The translations under genes were made by a program, and so were the position numbers. A stretch of 44,576 nucleotides of DNA from an uncultured Bacteriovoracaceae bacterium (GTDB lineage Bacteria > Bdellovibrionota > Bacteriovoracia > Bacteriovoracales > Bacteriovoracaceae). Positions within the stretch are counted from its first letter, which is position 1. Each line of letters opens with the position of its first letter. This document shows positions 15,866 to 24,839 of the stretch, in pieces. The notes under the pieces were generated by a model, which did no database searches, was not told the DNA's origin, and saw nothing but the letters and a program-made list of their open reading frames with translations. The DNA lies in assembly GCA_938034385.1 (NCBI GenBank), contig CALHLC010000027.1:1-44576 (forward strand), written 5' to 3'.

Positions 15866-17548
15866 ATGAGTAAATATCTTGTTACTGCGGCCCTCCCTTA
15901 TGGAAACGGCCCTTTGCACTTTGGTCATCTAGCGGGAGTTTATCTTCCTGCTGATATTTTTTCTAAGCATATGAGATTAATGGGTGAGGAGATCATCTAT
16001 ATTTCTGGATCTGATGAGCATGGTGTGGCCATTATGCAAAATGCTCAAAAAGCTGGAATTGGTTATAAAGAATACGTAGATAAGTGGCATCATGAGCACA
16101 AGGCCTTATTTGATAAATATGAAATAGAGTTTGATTTTTTCGGACAAACCTCAGCTGAGTATCACAAAGAAGAAACACTTATTTGGTTTAATAAACTTTA
16201 TGAAAAAGGTGCTATTGAAAAGCATGATGAAAAACAACTTCAGTGCCAAAGTTGTAAAAATTTATTACCTGATAGATTCGTAGAGGGAACTTGTTATGAA
16301 TGTGGCCATGATAAAGCCAGAGGGGATGAGTGCCCAAAGTGTGGAATTTGGGTTGATCCGCTTAAGCTAAAAAATCCTGTTTGTAAGTTTTGTGATGCTA
16401 AAGATATTAAAGCGATTGATTCTTTTCAGTGGTATTTAATGCTCTCTAAGTATCAAGAAGGATTTGATAAATGGTTAGCAGGAAAATCTCATTGGAAGAA
16501 AACTGTTTATCCATATGTGAAATCTCTTGCTTCAGAGGGATTAGTCAATAGAGCGATTACCAGAGACCTTGATTGGGGAATCGATGTTCCTCTAAAGGAA
16601 GCTGAAGGGAAGAAGCTCTATGTTTGGTTTGATGCTCCTATTGGCTATGTAAGTAATACAAAAAAACTATTTGAAGGAACAGATACTGATTACCTTGAAG
16701 ATTGGTGGTTAAACAAAGATACAACACTTGTTCATTTCATAGGAAAAGATAATATTATTTTTCACTCTATAATTTTTCCAGTGATGAGTATGGTTAGTGA
16801 GAGAGCTAGGATGGTAGATGATCTTCCTGCCAATCAATACCTTAATTTATCTGGGGCTCAATTTTCAAAATCATCTGGAAATTCAGTTGATGCGATGAGT
16901 GCGATAGAAGACTTTGGGTCTGATGCGATGAGGTTTTACCTCGCTAGTCTTATTCCTGAAATGCAAGATTCCAATTTTACTTGGAATGGCCTAGAAGTAA
17001 AAATTAATAATGAGCTTGCCAATAATATTGGAAATTTTATAAATCGATGCTTGAAATTCTATGTGAAAAATTACCCTGAAGGATTACCAGATAATGATAT
17101 ACCTTCGTTTTTTAAATCTAGTACATGTAAAGAGTTAGAAGAACTCAGACTACTTTATCAAGATTCACTAAAAAAATATCAATTTAAAAAAGCAATAGAA
17201 GCTCAAATGAAAATGGGGTTTTTAGCAAATCAGTTCTTTTCAGATAGAGAACCTTGGGCAAAGATAAAGGTTGATATTCCTCATGCTCAAGAAACTTTGT
17301 ATCATAGCGTGGTCATTGTATATTTATTAGGTGTTCACTTTAGTTCGCTTTTACCTAACCTATCTAGAACTATTCGATCACACTTTGCTGATGAACTACA
17401 ATCTAAAGAGTTTTATGAACGTGTATATAGAGGTGATCTATCCGAGCTTCAAAGCTTTTTAAGTAATAACCCTTTAAAAATATTTAAAAAGCCTGAAGGG
17501 TTGGTTCCTAAGATAGATCCAGAGATAATAAAGAAATTAGAGAGTTAA
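15866..17548 (+). CDS. metG: Methionyl-tRNA synthetase
   Basis: MetG charges initiator and elongator tRNA with methionine. The HIGH-type motif is HFGH (residues 18-21) and the KMSKS-type motif is QFSKS (332-336). The zinc-knuckle insert carries four CxxC pairs (C127/130, C143/146, C156/159, C173/176), as in the E. coli-type two-knuckle enzymes. The anticodon-binding helices follow to residue 560. The C-terminal tRNA-binding (EMAP-like) domain of longer MetRS is absent. It heads a tightly spaced rightward run with acetoacetyl-CoA synthetase. Confidence 0.96.
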   Translation: MSKYLVTAALPYGNGPLHFGHLAGVYLPADIFSKHMRLMGEEIIYISGSDEHGVAIMQNAQKAGIGYKEYVDKWHHEHKALFDKYEIEFDFFGQTSAEYHKEETLIWFNKLYEKGAIEKHDEKQLQCQSCKNLLPDRFVEGTCYECGHDKARGDECPKCGIWVDPLKLKNPVCKFCDAKDIKAIDSFQWYLMLSKYQEGFDKWLAGKSHWKKTVYPYVKSLASEGLVNRAITRDLDWGIDVPLKEAEGKKLYVWFDAPIGYVSNTKKLFEGTDTDYLEDWWLNKDTTLVHFIGKDNIIFHSIIFPVMSMVSERARMVDDLPANQYLNLSGAQFSKSSGNSVDAMSAIEDFGSDAMRFYLASLIPEMQDSNFTWNGLEVKINNELANNIGNFINRCLKFYVKNYPEGLPDNDIPSFFKSSTCKELEELRLLYQDSLKKYQFKKAIEAQMKMGFLANQFFSDREPWAKIKVDIPHAQETLYHSVVIVYLLGVHFSSLLPNLSRTIRSHFADELQSKEFYERVYRGDLSELQSFLSNNPLKIFKKPEGLVPKIDPEIIKKLES

Positions 17549-17551
17549 GAA

Positions 17552-19480
17552 ATGTATTCACCTGATGAAGATTTTATTCAAACGACACAACTCTATAAGT
17601 TCCAAAAAAAGATTGAAGAAAAATATAATTTAAAGTTTTCAAACTATTCAGAATTTCATTCATGGAGTGTTGAGAGTAATGAGAACTTCTGGAAAGAATT
17701 TTTCATCGATTCGAAAATTATCTATGAAGGAGATCTTGAGCCGGTTTCTAATGAACAGAATTTTTTAGATTATCCATGGTTTCCTAATGTGAAGTTAAAC
17801 TTTGCTGAGAATCTATTGTCCGTGGGGAGAGAAGATAACAATGCGATTACTTCTTTTCATGAATCAGGAAAGAAAACGAGCTTAAGTTATAAAGACTTAT
17901 ATAAAAAAGTAGAGATATTACAAAATAATTTAAAAGAGATGAACTTTTTAAAAAGTGATGTGTTGGCCTGCTACATGCCAAATATTTCTGAAACAATAGT
18001 ATCTATGCTTGCATGCACATCTCTGGGTGGTATCTTTACCTCTACTAGTCCAGATTTTGGAGTGGATGGAGTTATAGATAGATTTGGTCAATCTAGACCC
18101 AAAGTTCTTGTGATGGCCGCTGGGTATGAATATGGAAGTAAGTATTTTGATATGCTCCCTAAGATTCCTGAAATACTTGAAAAGATTAATTCTATTGAAA
18201 AAGTTATTATCGTTAACTTTCTAGAAAAAGAGATTGAGTTTAAACATCCTAAATGTATGTTTTGGAATAATTTAAAGTCGCTTGAGAAGAAATTAACTTA
18301 TGAAAGAGTAAAGTTTTCAGATCCACTTTTTATTATGTATTCCTCGGGAACGACAGGAAAGCCAAAGTGCATTGTTCATAGTGTTGGCGGGACCCTATTG
18401 CAGCATTTAAAAGAACTAAAGCTTCATACTAATCTTAAAAGCAAAGAGAAGATTTTATACTTTACCACTTGTGGTTGGATGATGTGGAATTGGTTAGTAA
18501 GTTCTCTCGCTCTTGGAGCTGAGGTTGTGTTATATGAAGGCTCTCCTGCTTATCCAAGCCTAGATGCTTTTATGAAAGTCATAGATACCCATGGAGTACA
18601 AGTTTGGGGAACTAGTCCTAAGTTTTTAAGAGCTCTTGATATTTATGAATGGAAAAATAATTATGAGTTTAAAGAGCTTAAATCTATTCTCTCAACTGGT
18701 GCTCCACTGCTGGCTGAGCAATTTGATTATATAGATGAGAAGATAAAAAAAGATGTTCATATCGCAAGTATATGTGGAGGAACTGATATCATTTCATGTT
18801 TTATGTTAGGTGTTCCTACAAAGAAAGTTATCAGAGGAGAAATCCAGGGTCTTGGTTTGGGGATGGATGTGAGATGTTTTGACAGTAATGGGGATTCTGT
18901 TATTGACCAGGAAGATGAACTTGTTTGTGTGAAACCATTTGTTTCTCAACCAATTTATTTTTTAAACGATGAAAATAAAGAGAAACTTAAAAAGGCCTAT
19001 TTTAATAAGTATGATGGGATTTGGCATCATGGAGACTTTGTGACTATCACTAAAGATGGAGGAGTCAGAGTATTTGGTCGATCAGATGCTACTCTTAATC
19101 CTGGAGGAGTGAGGATAGGGACTGGAGAGATTTACAGTCAAACGGAAAAAATCTCTTTTATAGATGATTCAATATGTGTGGGAAGAAATATAGAAGGAGA
19201 TGTTGAGGTAGTACTCTTTGTGAAAACGAAAGATCAAAGGGAGCTGAGAGATCAGATGAAAAAAGAGATAAAGAAAACTATTAAATCTGAAACGACTCCA
19301 AGACATGTCCCTAAGCATATTATCCAAGTCAAAGATATTCCATACACTAGAAGTGGTAAAAAAATGGAAGTGATCGTTAATAGAGTCATCAATGGTAAAA
19401 AAATTGATAACTTAGAAGCAGTTTCTAATCCAGAGTCACTTTCAGACTATGAAAGGTTTAATGAAATACTTAAAAAGTGA
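17552..19480 (+). CDS. Acetoacetyl-CoA synthetase
   Basis: This ANL-superfamily enzyme activates acetoacetate to acetoacetyl-CoA via an adenylate. The N-terminal ACS-type region has FWKEFF and YPWFPNVKLNFAENLL, characteristic of the acetoacetate-CoA ligase subgroup. The P-loop is YSSGTTGKPK (263-272). Later motifs are STGAPL, HGDF and RSDATLNPGGVRIGTGEIY, and the lysine near the C-terminus is in YTRSGKKMEV. Its 642 residues match the family. It starts three bases after metG. It would feed ketone bodies or PHB breakdown products into central metabolism. Confidence 0.92.
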   Translation: MYSPDEDFIQTTQLYKFQKKIEEKYNLKFSNYSEFHSWSVESNENFWKEFFIDSKIIYEGDLEPVSNEQNFLDYPWFPNVKLNFAENLLSVGREDNNAITSFHESGKKTSLSYKDLYKKVEILQNNLKEMNFLKSDVLACYMPNISETIVSMLACTSLGGIFTSTSPDFGVDGVIDRFGQSRPKVLVMAAGYEYGSKYFDMLPKIPEILEKINSIEKVIIVNFLEKEIEFKHPKCMFWNNLKSLEKKLTYERVKFSDPLFIMYSSGTTGKPKCIVHSVGGTLLQHLKELKLHTNLKSKEKILYFTTCGWMMWNWLVSSLALGAEVVLYEGSPAYPSLDAFMKVIDTHGVQVWGTSPKFLRALDIYEWKNNYEFKELKSILSTGAPLLAEQFDYIDEKIKKDVHIASICGGTDIISCFMLGVPTKKVIRGEIQGLGLGMDVRCFDSNGDSVIDQEDELVCVKPFVSQPIYFLNDENKEKLKKAYFNKYDGIWHHGDFVTITKDGGVRVFGRSDATLNPGGVRIGTGEIYSQTEKISFIDDSICVGRNIEGDVEVVLFVKTKDQRELRDQMKKEIKKTIKSETTPRHVPKHIIQVKDIPYTRSGKKMEVIVNRVINGKKIDNLEAVSNPESLSDYERFNEILKK

Positions 19481-19607
19481 AACTTTTTTATTTTTAGTTG
19501 TTATAGGAGGGCTTTGTCTTTTCTTATGGATGAAAATGAATAAACATTATAATCATGTTCTTGATGGTACTAAATACCAAATTCAAAAAAAAGATCCTAG
19601 AAAATGA
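19461..19607 (+). CDS. 48-residue single-pass membrane peptide
   Basis: A short gene lies between the ligase and the MurG-like gene. It reads MKYLKSETFLFLVVIGGLCL, then FLWMKMNKHYNHV and a polar tail ending KKDPRK. Residues ~9-24 form one membrane helix, with the basic tail probably cytoplasmic. It overlaps the ligase stop by 20 bases in another frame, and its TGA overlaps the next ATG as ATGA, so the three genes are probably translationally coupled. Evidence is the full open frame, membrane character and coupling. Its function is unknown. Confidence 0.6.
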   Translation: MKYLKSETFLFLVVIGGLCLFLWMKMNKHYNHVLDGTKYQIQKKDPRK

Positions 19608-20626
19608 AAAAATCAATTGTTTTTACTGGAGGGGGAAGCGGCGGACATAGCGTGGTTGCCTTTGCTCTTATTGATTACTTTAGATCTCAAGGTGTTAGCG
19701 AAATTTCTTATATAGGAAGCTATTCTGGTATAGAAAAAGAAATGGCCGATAGAAACGAGGTTAAATACTATTGCATTTCCACAGGAAAGCTTCGAAGGTA
19801 TTTCAGTATTGAAAACTTCGTAGATATTTTTAAATTTTTATTCGGTATAATTCAGAGTTTCTATTTATTTATAACTAAACTAAGAAGTTATGACATTGTT
19901 TTCTCTACAGGTGGTTTTGTCTCTGTTCCAGCTGCTATTGCCGGGAGAGTTTTAGGTAAGAAAGTGTACCTGCATGAACAAACCTCGAGACTAGGCTTAG
20001 CTAATAAGATCATTTCTATGTTTGCCCATAAAGTATTTGTTAGTTTTGAGAGTACGAAAGCTTTAGTGAAAAAAGAATGTATCGTATCTGGACTGCCAAT
20101 TAGAAGCTCACTAACTGATATTACAGATTCAATTAATACACCCAAGCCCTTGTTATTTGTCACAGGTGGAGGAAATGGCTCTCAATTAATTAACACACTC
20201 ATTGATTCCTATAAAGAAGAGTTACTCGAAAAATTTGTTATTTATCATCAAGTTGGAAAAAAGTTTTTAAATGAATATAGCGATAGTGAAAATTATAGAG
20301 TTTTTGGTTTTATTAATGAAGAGCTTCCTGCGATCTTAAACTCAGCAAGTTTAATCATTTCAAGGGCAGGAGCAGGAACTGTTTGTGAAATGATGTATTT
20401 AGGCAAAAAAACAATTTTTATACCTTTAAAGATTGCTCAACGAAATGAACAATATCATAATGCAATGGCCGCTTACAAAAATGGACATGCTTTAGTTGTA
20501 AGTGAAGATGAATTAGGATGTATTAACTTTATGGATAAAATTGAGGAAGCTTTAAAACTAAATGAAGTCTCAAGAAAAAGTAAAAATGATGCCTGTGAGA
20601 TTATATATGACGAAATTCTCAGTTAA
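19604..20626 (+). CDS. MurG-like UDP-GlcNAc glycosyltransferase
   Basis: A GT28-type protein similar to MurG, which adds GlcNAc to lipid I on the inner face of the membrane. The N-terminal glycine loop is TGGGSGGH (8-15) with the catalytic-type His15. FSTGGFVSVPAAIAGRVLG and LHEQTSRLGLANK match the MurG lipid-binding and donor regions, and SRAGAGTVCEMMYLGKK corresponds to its UDP-binding end. At 340 residues it is a little short. It is outside any mur/fts cluster and some conserved positions differ (GGGSGGHS versus GGGTGGHV), so it may be a paralogue with another lipid-linked acceptor rather than the main MurG. Confidence 0.8.
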   Translation: MKKSIVFTGGGSGGHSVVAFALIDYFRSQGVSEISYIGSYSGIEKEMADRNEVKYYCISTGKLRRYFSIENFVDIFKFLFGIIQSFYLFITKLRSYDIVFSTGGFVSVPAAIAGRVLGKKVYLHEQTSRLGLANKIISMFAHKVFVSFESTKALVKKECIVSGLPIRSSLTDITDSINTPKPLLFVTGGGNGSQLINTLIDSYKEELLEKFVIYHQVGKKFLNEYSDSENYRVFGFINEELPAILNSASLIISRAGAGTVCEMMYLGKKTIFIPLKIAQRNEQYHNAMAAYKNGHALVVSEDELGCINFMDKIEEALKLNEVSRKSKNDACEIIYDEILS

Positions 20627-21237
20627 TCTAAGCTCATCATTAAAAAACCTGTAAAAGCTGCACTGCTAGGAGATAGCGAAGGATCTACTTCTTTTTTCAT
20701 TTTATTTATAACTAATCTATATTTCCTGTAAAATTCCCATGATGGACGTGGTTTGTATTCTAAGTCTAAATCGAAGTATTGAATAACTTTTTTAGTAATT
20801 GTTGGTTTTACAAAAATTTCCTTTTTAGGCTTATAATAAGATGGAAGAACAGAAATAAGTGTCCACTTTGCCATTTTATTATTTGCTAGAATCTCAAGGT
20901 AGTCATTAAAGCCGTCAGCTTGCTTTCCATGCAATATTTGGTAAATCGCTTGAGTAAGGTTTTCTCGGCTCTTTCCTTTTTGTGCCTTGATATAATCTCT
21001 AAACTTAGGCTTTTCAAAAAGAGAAACCATGGATGAGCTTGTAACTATCTTTGATAAGGACTCTAGTATTTTTGATGAGTCTTCAAAGGATTGTTTGGAA
21101 AAATTTTCTTTTGCTAGTTTAAGCATTTTATCCATCTTATGCTTTTTACCAATCTCAACCATTTCTGGATGAGAAAAACCACCTGGATATTGTTTTAAAA
21201 ATTTTTTCTCTAATTTTTTTAACTTTGTGAAGTCCAT
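20623..21237 (-). CDS. Conserved protein of unknown function, AlkC partner
   Basis: I know no named family. The 204 residues are soluble and basic. The C-terminal block is strikingly patterned: KPTITKKVIQYF, YKPRPSWEFYRKYR, and VDPSLSPSSAAFTGFLMMS, which looks highly conserved. AAGGA precedes the ATG. It lies nine bases downstream of the AlkC-like gene in the same direction, so co-transcription is very likely and a role beside alkylation repair is plausible. Its stop overlaps the convergent MurG-like gene by four bases. Confidence 0.75.
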   Translation of the reverse strand: MDFTKLKKLEKKFLKQYPGGFSHPEMVEIGKKHKMDKMLKLAKENFSKQSFEDSSKILESLSKIVTSSSMVSLFEKPKFRDYIKAQKGKSRENLTQAIYQILHGKQADGFNDYLEILANNKMAKWTLISVLPSYYKPKKEIFVKPTITKKVIQYFDLDLEYKPRPSWEFYRKYRLVINKMKKEVDPSLSPSSAAFTGFLMMSLD

Positions 21238-21245
21238 ATAGATCC

Positions 21246-22088
21246 TTATAGTTTTTTAGCTATTTTATCAATCTTTGCTCTGAGTTTTAAAAATACTTGG
21301 TTGTTCTTTTTAACGGGAGTTCTAATCGCATGCTTAATCACCCACAGGTTTTCAGAGGTGATTTTCTTTTTTAACCATGAGTCAAAAGTACTAAGAGCTA
21401 ATTTTTCGTCTATCTTAATTATATCTCCCATAGAGTTTGCTACAGACCTTCTTACATATAAAGACTTGTCATTTCTTAGCTTATTGTAAATTGGTAATGC
21501 AGTGGCTGGGTTTTCACTAATCCATTCAATTTGCTTCCCCCAAGGAAGTCTAGGTCTTAGGCCTTCAGAAGCAAGACGCCTAACGTGAAAGTTATCATCC
21601 TTTGCCCATTTTTTCATTCTTTTAAGAGTGAGTGCCTTGTCAGCATTAGCGATAGTTCTAATGGCCCATTCAGAAGTAAATCTTTGAGTAAGCTTTTCTA
21701 GAAAATCTAAGCTTTTTTCGAGGTCTTCAGTTGCGTGTATTTCAATAAATTGCGAGACAGGATATAGATGGAATCCATAATTAAACATTCCTTCTTCGAG
21801 TGGCCACTTTTTATATAATAACTTTTCTAATAATTTCAATTTCTTGCTAAATGAGAGATTACAATGTTTATCAAATAAATCAGCAATTAAGGTAAGTCTT
21901 TGCTTTAGCTCTAGTGGGAGATATTTTCTTTTAAACTCTTTTTGAAACTCAGTATTGGAAAATGATTTATCATGAGGGTTGATTTCATCACAAAATATCT
22001 TCAAAAATTCTTCCCTATACCAATCCTTGTGCTTTTTTGAAGGGTTTTCTAGAGATGAAAAAGGGGTTTTTAAAGTAATAGAATCCAT
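21246..22088 (-). CDS. AlkC-type DNA alkylation repair protein
   Basis: HEAT-repeat DNA glycosylases of the AlkC/AlkD group remove alkylated bases such as 3-methyladenine. The AlkC-like core is clear: SEWAIRTI (139-146), HVRRLASEGLRPRLPW (168-183), YVRRSVANSMGDI (211-223) and WVIKHAIRTPVKK. The length of 280 is somewhat below typical AlkC. There is no Shine-Dalgarno sequence. A TATAAT on the minus strand (22095-22100) ends six bases before the ATG, which would give a nearly leaderless transcript. It heads a two-gene leftward unit. Confidence 0.85.
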   Translation of the reverse strand: MDSITLKTPFSSLENPSKKHKDWYREEFLKIFCDEINPHDKSFSNTEFQKEFKRKYLPLELKQRLTLIADLFDKHCNLSFSKKLKLLEKLLYKKWPLEEGMFNYGFHLYPVSQFIEIHATEDLEKSLDFLEKLTQRFTSEWAIRTIANADKALTLKRMKKWAKDDNFHVRRLASEGLRPRLPWGKQIEWISENPATALPIYNKLRNDKSLYVRRSVANSMGDIIKIDEKLALSTFDSWLKKKITSENLWVIKHAIRTPVKKNNQVFLKLRAKIDKIAKKL

Positions 22089-22139
22089 TTGATCATTATA
22101 TCAAACTTAGCAACAAGATTCTATTAACCCATATTAAAT

Positions 22140-22475
22140 TTAAATGCTTGAGCTAACAACAAAGATAGAGAGTATAAATAATGAAAAAGACGGAATATAT
22201 TTCAGAGGAGGATTTTTCACTTTCCAATGATTATATTGAGCACAAAGCATTAAGAGGGCGATAGATAAAGCAATCAAGGAGAGATTCTTGGGATACCAAA
22301 TGGAAGTAATAAGAAGAATGGATAAGGCTACCTTGATGATCCCTACAGTATTTCGAATACTTTTTGAGAGATTAAAGTGTTTAAATTCCTTTACAATATT
22401 TTCCCATCTAAAAACCCATACAAAAATAATAGAGATTGCGATTACTATTTGTACAAAATGAACCATTGTAAACAT
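22140..22475 (-). CDS. DoxX-like small membrane protein
   Basis: This 111-residue protein has four hydrophobic segments, consistent with the DoxX-like fold. The stretch VFRWENIVKEFKHFNLSKSI and later VALSILLITSIWYP and LMLCAQYNHWKVKNPP fit the DoxX_2-type pattern, including a charged pair after the third helix. The function is unknown; relatives are often linked to redox or stress responses. It stands alone upstream of the AlkC gene on the same strand. Confidence 0.6.
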   Translation of the reverse strand: MFTMVHFVQIVIAISIIFVWVFRWENIVKEFKHFNLSKSIRNTVGIIKVALSILLITSIWYPKNLSLIALSIALLMLCAQYNHWKVKNPPLKYIPSFSLFILSIFVVSSSI

Positions 22476-22585
22476 ATTTAAACCCTTGTTGTAAGTTTGT
22501 TAACCTGAACATGAGACTAGTATAAATATTGTTGTGCTAAAAGAGTTGTATAGAATTGGTCTAGGTTCAACATAAGTTGGACATT

Positions 22586-22945
22586 TTAATGATCTCTATT
22601 ATGAGTTCTAATATTTAGCATTTTTTTCATAGTAAGACTGGATTGAATGAACTCAGGAGCTACTCTAGTGTTAGCTGGAGGTTTTTCTCGATATTTAGAT
22701 TTAATACAGCTTGGCCTTGTTACAATTCCAATTATTTTAGACTTCCCACAACTAAGATTTTTAGCTTCGATTCGAGAAAGCTTCTTTGCCCTCATGTGGG
22801 GGATTTTTTGAAAACTACATTTTGAGTTGTTTATAATATTTAACTTATTCTTACAAAATAAAAAAGTTTCTAAACTCTCTTTTTTTTGTGAGAAACCAAC
22901 TTGAGAAAAGATAAAAAATGTTATTAAGGAGAATCTGATAAACAT
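22586..22945 (-). CDS. Small secreted basic protein (119 aa)
   Basis: A signal peptide (MFIRFSLITFFIFSQVGFSQ) precedes a very basic, cysteine-containing (four Cys) mature chain rich in Lys, Arg and Ser. AGGAG lies seven bases before the ATG, within the end of the upstream lipoprotein gene, whose last 22 bases it overlaps. The overlap and good ribosome-binding site indicate a two-gene unit. The function is unknown. Confidence 0.65.
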   Translation of the reverse strand: MFIRFSLITFFIFSQVGFSQKKESLETFLFCKNKLNIINNSKCSFQKIPHMRAKKLSRIEAKNLSCGKSKIIGIVTRPSCIKSKYREKPPANTRVAPEFIQSSLTMKKMLNIRTHNRDH

Positions 22946-24699
22946 TGTGTTACTCCTATAAAGAGTTCAAGCTCTTCTTTTCTATTTTGAAGGTCTTCTG
23001 CCATAAAGCTCGAATTGTCATTAGGTTGGCCGTTACCTTCAACATGAACAAAAAGATTTGAATTTTTGATATTAGAAAAATCTATAATACCTATTCCTAG
23101 GTTTGATCCAGCAGTAGCCAAACTAGGAGAGTATTGATTAATCCCTAAGTTGTGAGAGTTAAATGTACCAGAGTGACATCCACTACATGTATTTAACGAA
23201 AAGCGGTATTTTGCAAAAGTAGATTCATTCGGATTTAGTAGTCCTATCGAGAATGGAGGAGTATTAGCTGCTTCTTTTGTTTTTAAAACTTGTCCCCAAT
23301 TCGTTCCAGCTAGAAGTGGGTTAGCGCCTTGAACTTGATATTCTAAGTGCCATGCTTTTAATTTATCACTCAAGTCATAACTAAGAGTCTGATCCTTGAT
23401 AGTATTGAAGTTATTAATGTAGAAGTTTGAAATCTCTGTTGAGCCTTGTGGAGCTAAATTAGCGAGGTCATTAGTAACGACTAAAGAGCTTGCTACATCA
23501 GAGTAATTATCTTTTGGAGTCTTTGGCATTCTATGTCGTTTTAACCTTCCATTAAATACTCCGCCTGATCTCAGTCTATATTCGAAAATAGACCATGAAA
23601 TAGGACCGTTTAAACTTTGATCAGATCTGATTTGTAAAAAATCATTGATTCTCAATTGACCCAAGGCACTCCCATTTACCCACCCTGCACTAGTAGGGTA
23701 TTTGGCTAGAGCAACTCTACTTGCAATGTTTAAAATTTGATTTGTATATTCTACTCCTTGCAGACAGTTTAATTTCGTAAACTCTTTACTCCAATCTTCT
23801 CTTGAGAAAGCTCCAATGTTTGTTACTCCTAAAGTAGCCGTTTGAATCGGTAATTTATATTCAAAAATCACATGGTTTCTCAACTTAATTCCTGATTGTG
23901 TCCCTGCAAGGGTTTCATTAACTTTAAAGATAAACCTAAATTCTCCAGCATTGGTGATGTTTCCATTTGCATCAACTCCAAAGAGGTCAGGTCTATAGAC
24001 TAGTGCAATTAACTGGTAAGGACTTCCGTTCGGGATGAAAGTTTTAGATTGGTTGGGTCCAAAAGGAGTGAAGTTATTAAATAAGAAATTCGCACTAGAG
24101 TTTCTTGATCTGAAATCATTAAGTTCTCCGGGTAGTGCTTGAGAAGGTTCGATGGCAGTCATTCTGTATCCATCAATATAATCTCTTAAAAAAGTATTAT
24201 AAGTAGTATTTCCCTTCATTGCATCAAGCAAGTTGTGGAATCCAAAAGTAGTACTTAGTGTCGCCATTAATGCTGGGTCATTAATAAATAATGATTTTGT
24301 TATATCTATAGGTTTGGCTTGAGAATTCTGATCACAAAAACATGAGCTTAGAGGTAGGGTTGTAGTCGTAGTTGATGTCGAAGTCGTTGTCGAAGTCGAA
24401 GTCGATGTCGTTGTCGATGTTGATGTCGTTGTCGAAGTCGTTGTCGAAGTCGATGTCGATGTTGATGTCGTTGTCGAAGTCGTTGTCGATGTCGAAGTCG
24501 ATGTTGATGTCGATGTTGATGTCGAAGTCGATGTTGATGTCGAAGTCGTAGTTGTAGTATAAGTCGTTGATGTAGAAATTTGTACAGGAGGTACAGTTGT
24601 TGTTACTTCTGGGTTGTATAAATGTGCGTTGTTTCCACACGCACTAAATAGGCCCAAGAATAAAGTTATTATAAAAGTCACTTTCATCAAGTAATTCAT
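22924..24699 (-). CDS. Lipoprotein with Ser/Thr repeat stalk and CxxCH motif
   Basis: A lipobox (LFSAC, Cys21) marks an outer-membrane-type lipoprotein. Residues ~42-113 form a pure Ser/Thr stretch that should act as a flexible, possibly glycosylated stalk. A large domain (about 118-500) is followed by CSGCHSGTFNSHNLG near residue 510. CSGCH fits c-type haem attachment; similar C-terminal CxxCH domains occur in lipoproteins of predatory and myxobacteria, but one site alone may not bind haem. The start could instead be the ATG four codons later, which gives a more standard signal peptide. The function is unknown. Confidence 0.8.
   Translation of the reverse strand: MNYLMKVTFIITLFLGLFSACGNNAHLYNPEVTTTVPPVQISTSTTYTTTTTSTSTSTSTSTSTSTSTSTSTTTSTTTSTSTSTSTTTSTTTSTSTTTSTSTSTTTSTSTTTTTLPLSSCFCDQNSQAKPIDITKSLFINDPALMATLSTTFGFHNLLDAMKGNTTYNTFLRDYIDGYRMTAIEPSQALPGELNDFRSRNSSANFLFNNFTPFGPNQSKTFIPNGSPYQLIALVYRPDLFGVDANGNITNAGEFRFIFKVNETLAGTQSGIKLRNHVIFEYKLPIQTATLGVTNIGAFSREDWSKEFTKLNCLQGVEYTNQILNIASRVALAKYPTSAGWVNGSALGQLRINDFLQIRSDQSLNGPISWSIFEYRLRSGGVFNGRLKRHRMPKTPKDNYSDVASSLVVTNDLANLAPQGSTEISNFYINNFNTIKDQTLSYDLSDKLKAWHLEYQVQGANPLLAGTNWGQVLKTKEAANTPPFSIGLLNPNESTFAKYRFSLNTCSGCHSGTFNSHNLGINQYSPSLATAGSNLGIGIIDFSNIKNSNLFVHVEGNGQPNDNSSFMAEDLQNRKEELELFIGVTQCLSDSP
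24361..24576 (-). repeat. In-frame hexanucleotide repeat encoding Ser/Thr
   Basis: About 36 tandem near-identical hexamers, read on the plus strand as GT(C/T)G followed by two A/T bases. Only the last two bases and an occasional C/T vary. On the coding strand they alternate Thr and Ser codons (ACn TCG or ACG ACn). The unit is a multiple of three, so gain or loss of copies changes stalk length without shifting frame. It is the only clear tandem repeat I see in the window. Confidence 0.9.
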
Positions 24700-24839
24700 C
24701 GACTTTTAAAAAATATTCTTTAATTATACGAAGGAATTATAGGGAAGAAAGTAAGGTTATAGGGTATAGAAATCTTTTGTTTTCATTTTAATCGCTTTTA
24801 GCTTAGATGAAATTGATTAAAGGCTTATCTTAAGAGCTC

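Noticed and set aside
24332-24640. A long open frame rich in Asn, Asp, Phe and Ile on the minus strand across the repeat.
   Set aside because: It is an out-of-frame reading of the Ser/Thr hexamer repeat inside the lipoprotein gene.
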